Source: an uncultured Oscillospiraceae bacterium
GTDB lineage: Bacteria > Bacillota > Clostridia > Oscillospirales > Oscillospiraceae
Length of the DNA: 5,821 bases
Direction of reading: 5' to 3'
Assembly: GCA_900764755.1 (NCBI GenBank)
Contig: CAAFPE010000063.1
Span: 1 to 5,821 of the forward strand
Part shown: piece by piece, positions 5,476 to 5,821 of the stretch
How the letters are laid out: the number at the start of each line of letters is the position of its first letter
Numbering within the stretch: the first letter of the stretch is position 1
The notes under the pieces: model-generated
What the model was told of the DNA's origin: nothing
Databases searched by the model: none
Seen by the model: only the letters and a program-made list of their open reading frames with translations
Made by a program: the position numbers and the translations under genes

Positions 5476-5821
5476 TCAATACCCTGTTATGCCGCCCATG
5501 CCGCTCTGATTCAGTTCAGGATCTTCATGGTCGTCCGGCTGGTGTCCCATGGCGATCTTTTTTTCCCGGATCTTTTGTCGTAGCTTGCTGTCCACCTGCA
5601 GCCCTGTTCCAGACTGGAGCAGGGATCGTTCCTGAAAAATCCTGCTCATGTGGTGGAGCAGACGGGTGACGCTCAGGAACACATGGGGCAGCCTGCCGCT
5701 GTCCTGGCGTTGGAGAAGGGCTTGCGCATAGACATTGCCATGTGCCGCAGATTTGCTTAACCAATCAGCGCCCAGCTCTTTGTCGTACTCCACGCCCTGG
5801 CCCATGAGATACAGCTTGCCA
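5476..5821 (-). CDS. C-terminal end of a Sel1-repeat relaxase (MobP3-like), partial
   Basis: The reading frame is open to the window edge, so the start lies outside; 114 residues are visible. It begins within a Sel1-like repeat (GKLYLMGQGVEYDKELGADWLSKSAAHGNVYAQALL). It continues with VTRLLHHMSRIFQE and ends in a basic then acidic tail containing DSKLRQKIREKKIAMGHQPDDHED. From memory of the family, this combination is the characteristic C-terminus of MobP3-type relaxases of Clostridia integrative elements, which nick oriT and pilot DNA during conjugative transfer. The catalytic relaxase domain itself is not in the window, so a stand-alone Sel1-repeat protein cannot be excluded. An ATG at 5805 exists but is internal to the repeat and is not a credible start. 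The gene stop is 97 bases upstream of the DUF6809 start. Confidence 0.7.
   Translation of the reverse strand, partial: GKLYLMGQGVEYDKELGADWLSKSAAHGNVYAQALLQRQDSGRLPHVFLSVTRLLHHMSRIFQERSLLQSGTGLQVDSKLRQKIREKKIAMGHQPDDHEDPELNQSGMGGITGY

Overview
The window looks like a chromosomal segment of a GC-rich gut Clostridia bacterium (Bacillota), most likely of the Oscillospiraceae / Flavonifractor kind. This placement is inferred from strong AGGAGG-type ribosome binding sites, sigma-A-like promoters with TGn extensions, a Clostridia-style glucose-6-phosphate isomerase, and a relaxase tail and DUF6809 protein typical of Clostridia mobile elements. No database search was possible.

Layout. Positions 1-2244 are ordinary chromosome. 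They hold a small P-loop NTPase (minus strand) followed by an extremely G/C-rich hairpin terminator, then pgi (minus strand) with its own promoter, then a divergently transcribed tRNA-Val(GAC) with promoter and a near-perfect hairpin terminator. From about position 2209 onward the content changes to the end of an integrated mobile element, with all genes on the minus strand and read towards the tRNA. In transcription order these are: the C-terminal end of a relaxase with a Sel1 repeat (cut by the window edge), a DUF6809 protein, a first tyrosine recombinase gene broken by three frameshifts, and a second, intact tyrosine recombinase. The second recombinase is followed by a terminator facing the tRNA terminator.

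How the parts fit. The order relaxase, DUF6809, integrase, tRNA 3' end suggests an integrative mobilizable or conjugative element inserted at the tRNA-Val gene; its other end lies outside the window. The two recombinase genes overlap by ATGA and so look like an originally co-translated pair. The upstream one is now a pseudogene. It carries an exact 41-bp tandem duplication plus apparent +1 and +2 insertions, and removing these 44 bases restores a continuous 389-codon gene. The downstream recombinase keeps all catalytic residues and has a second copy of the N-terminal arm-binding (AP2-like) domain fused to its C-terminus, which is the most unusual protein architecture seen here.
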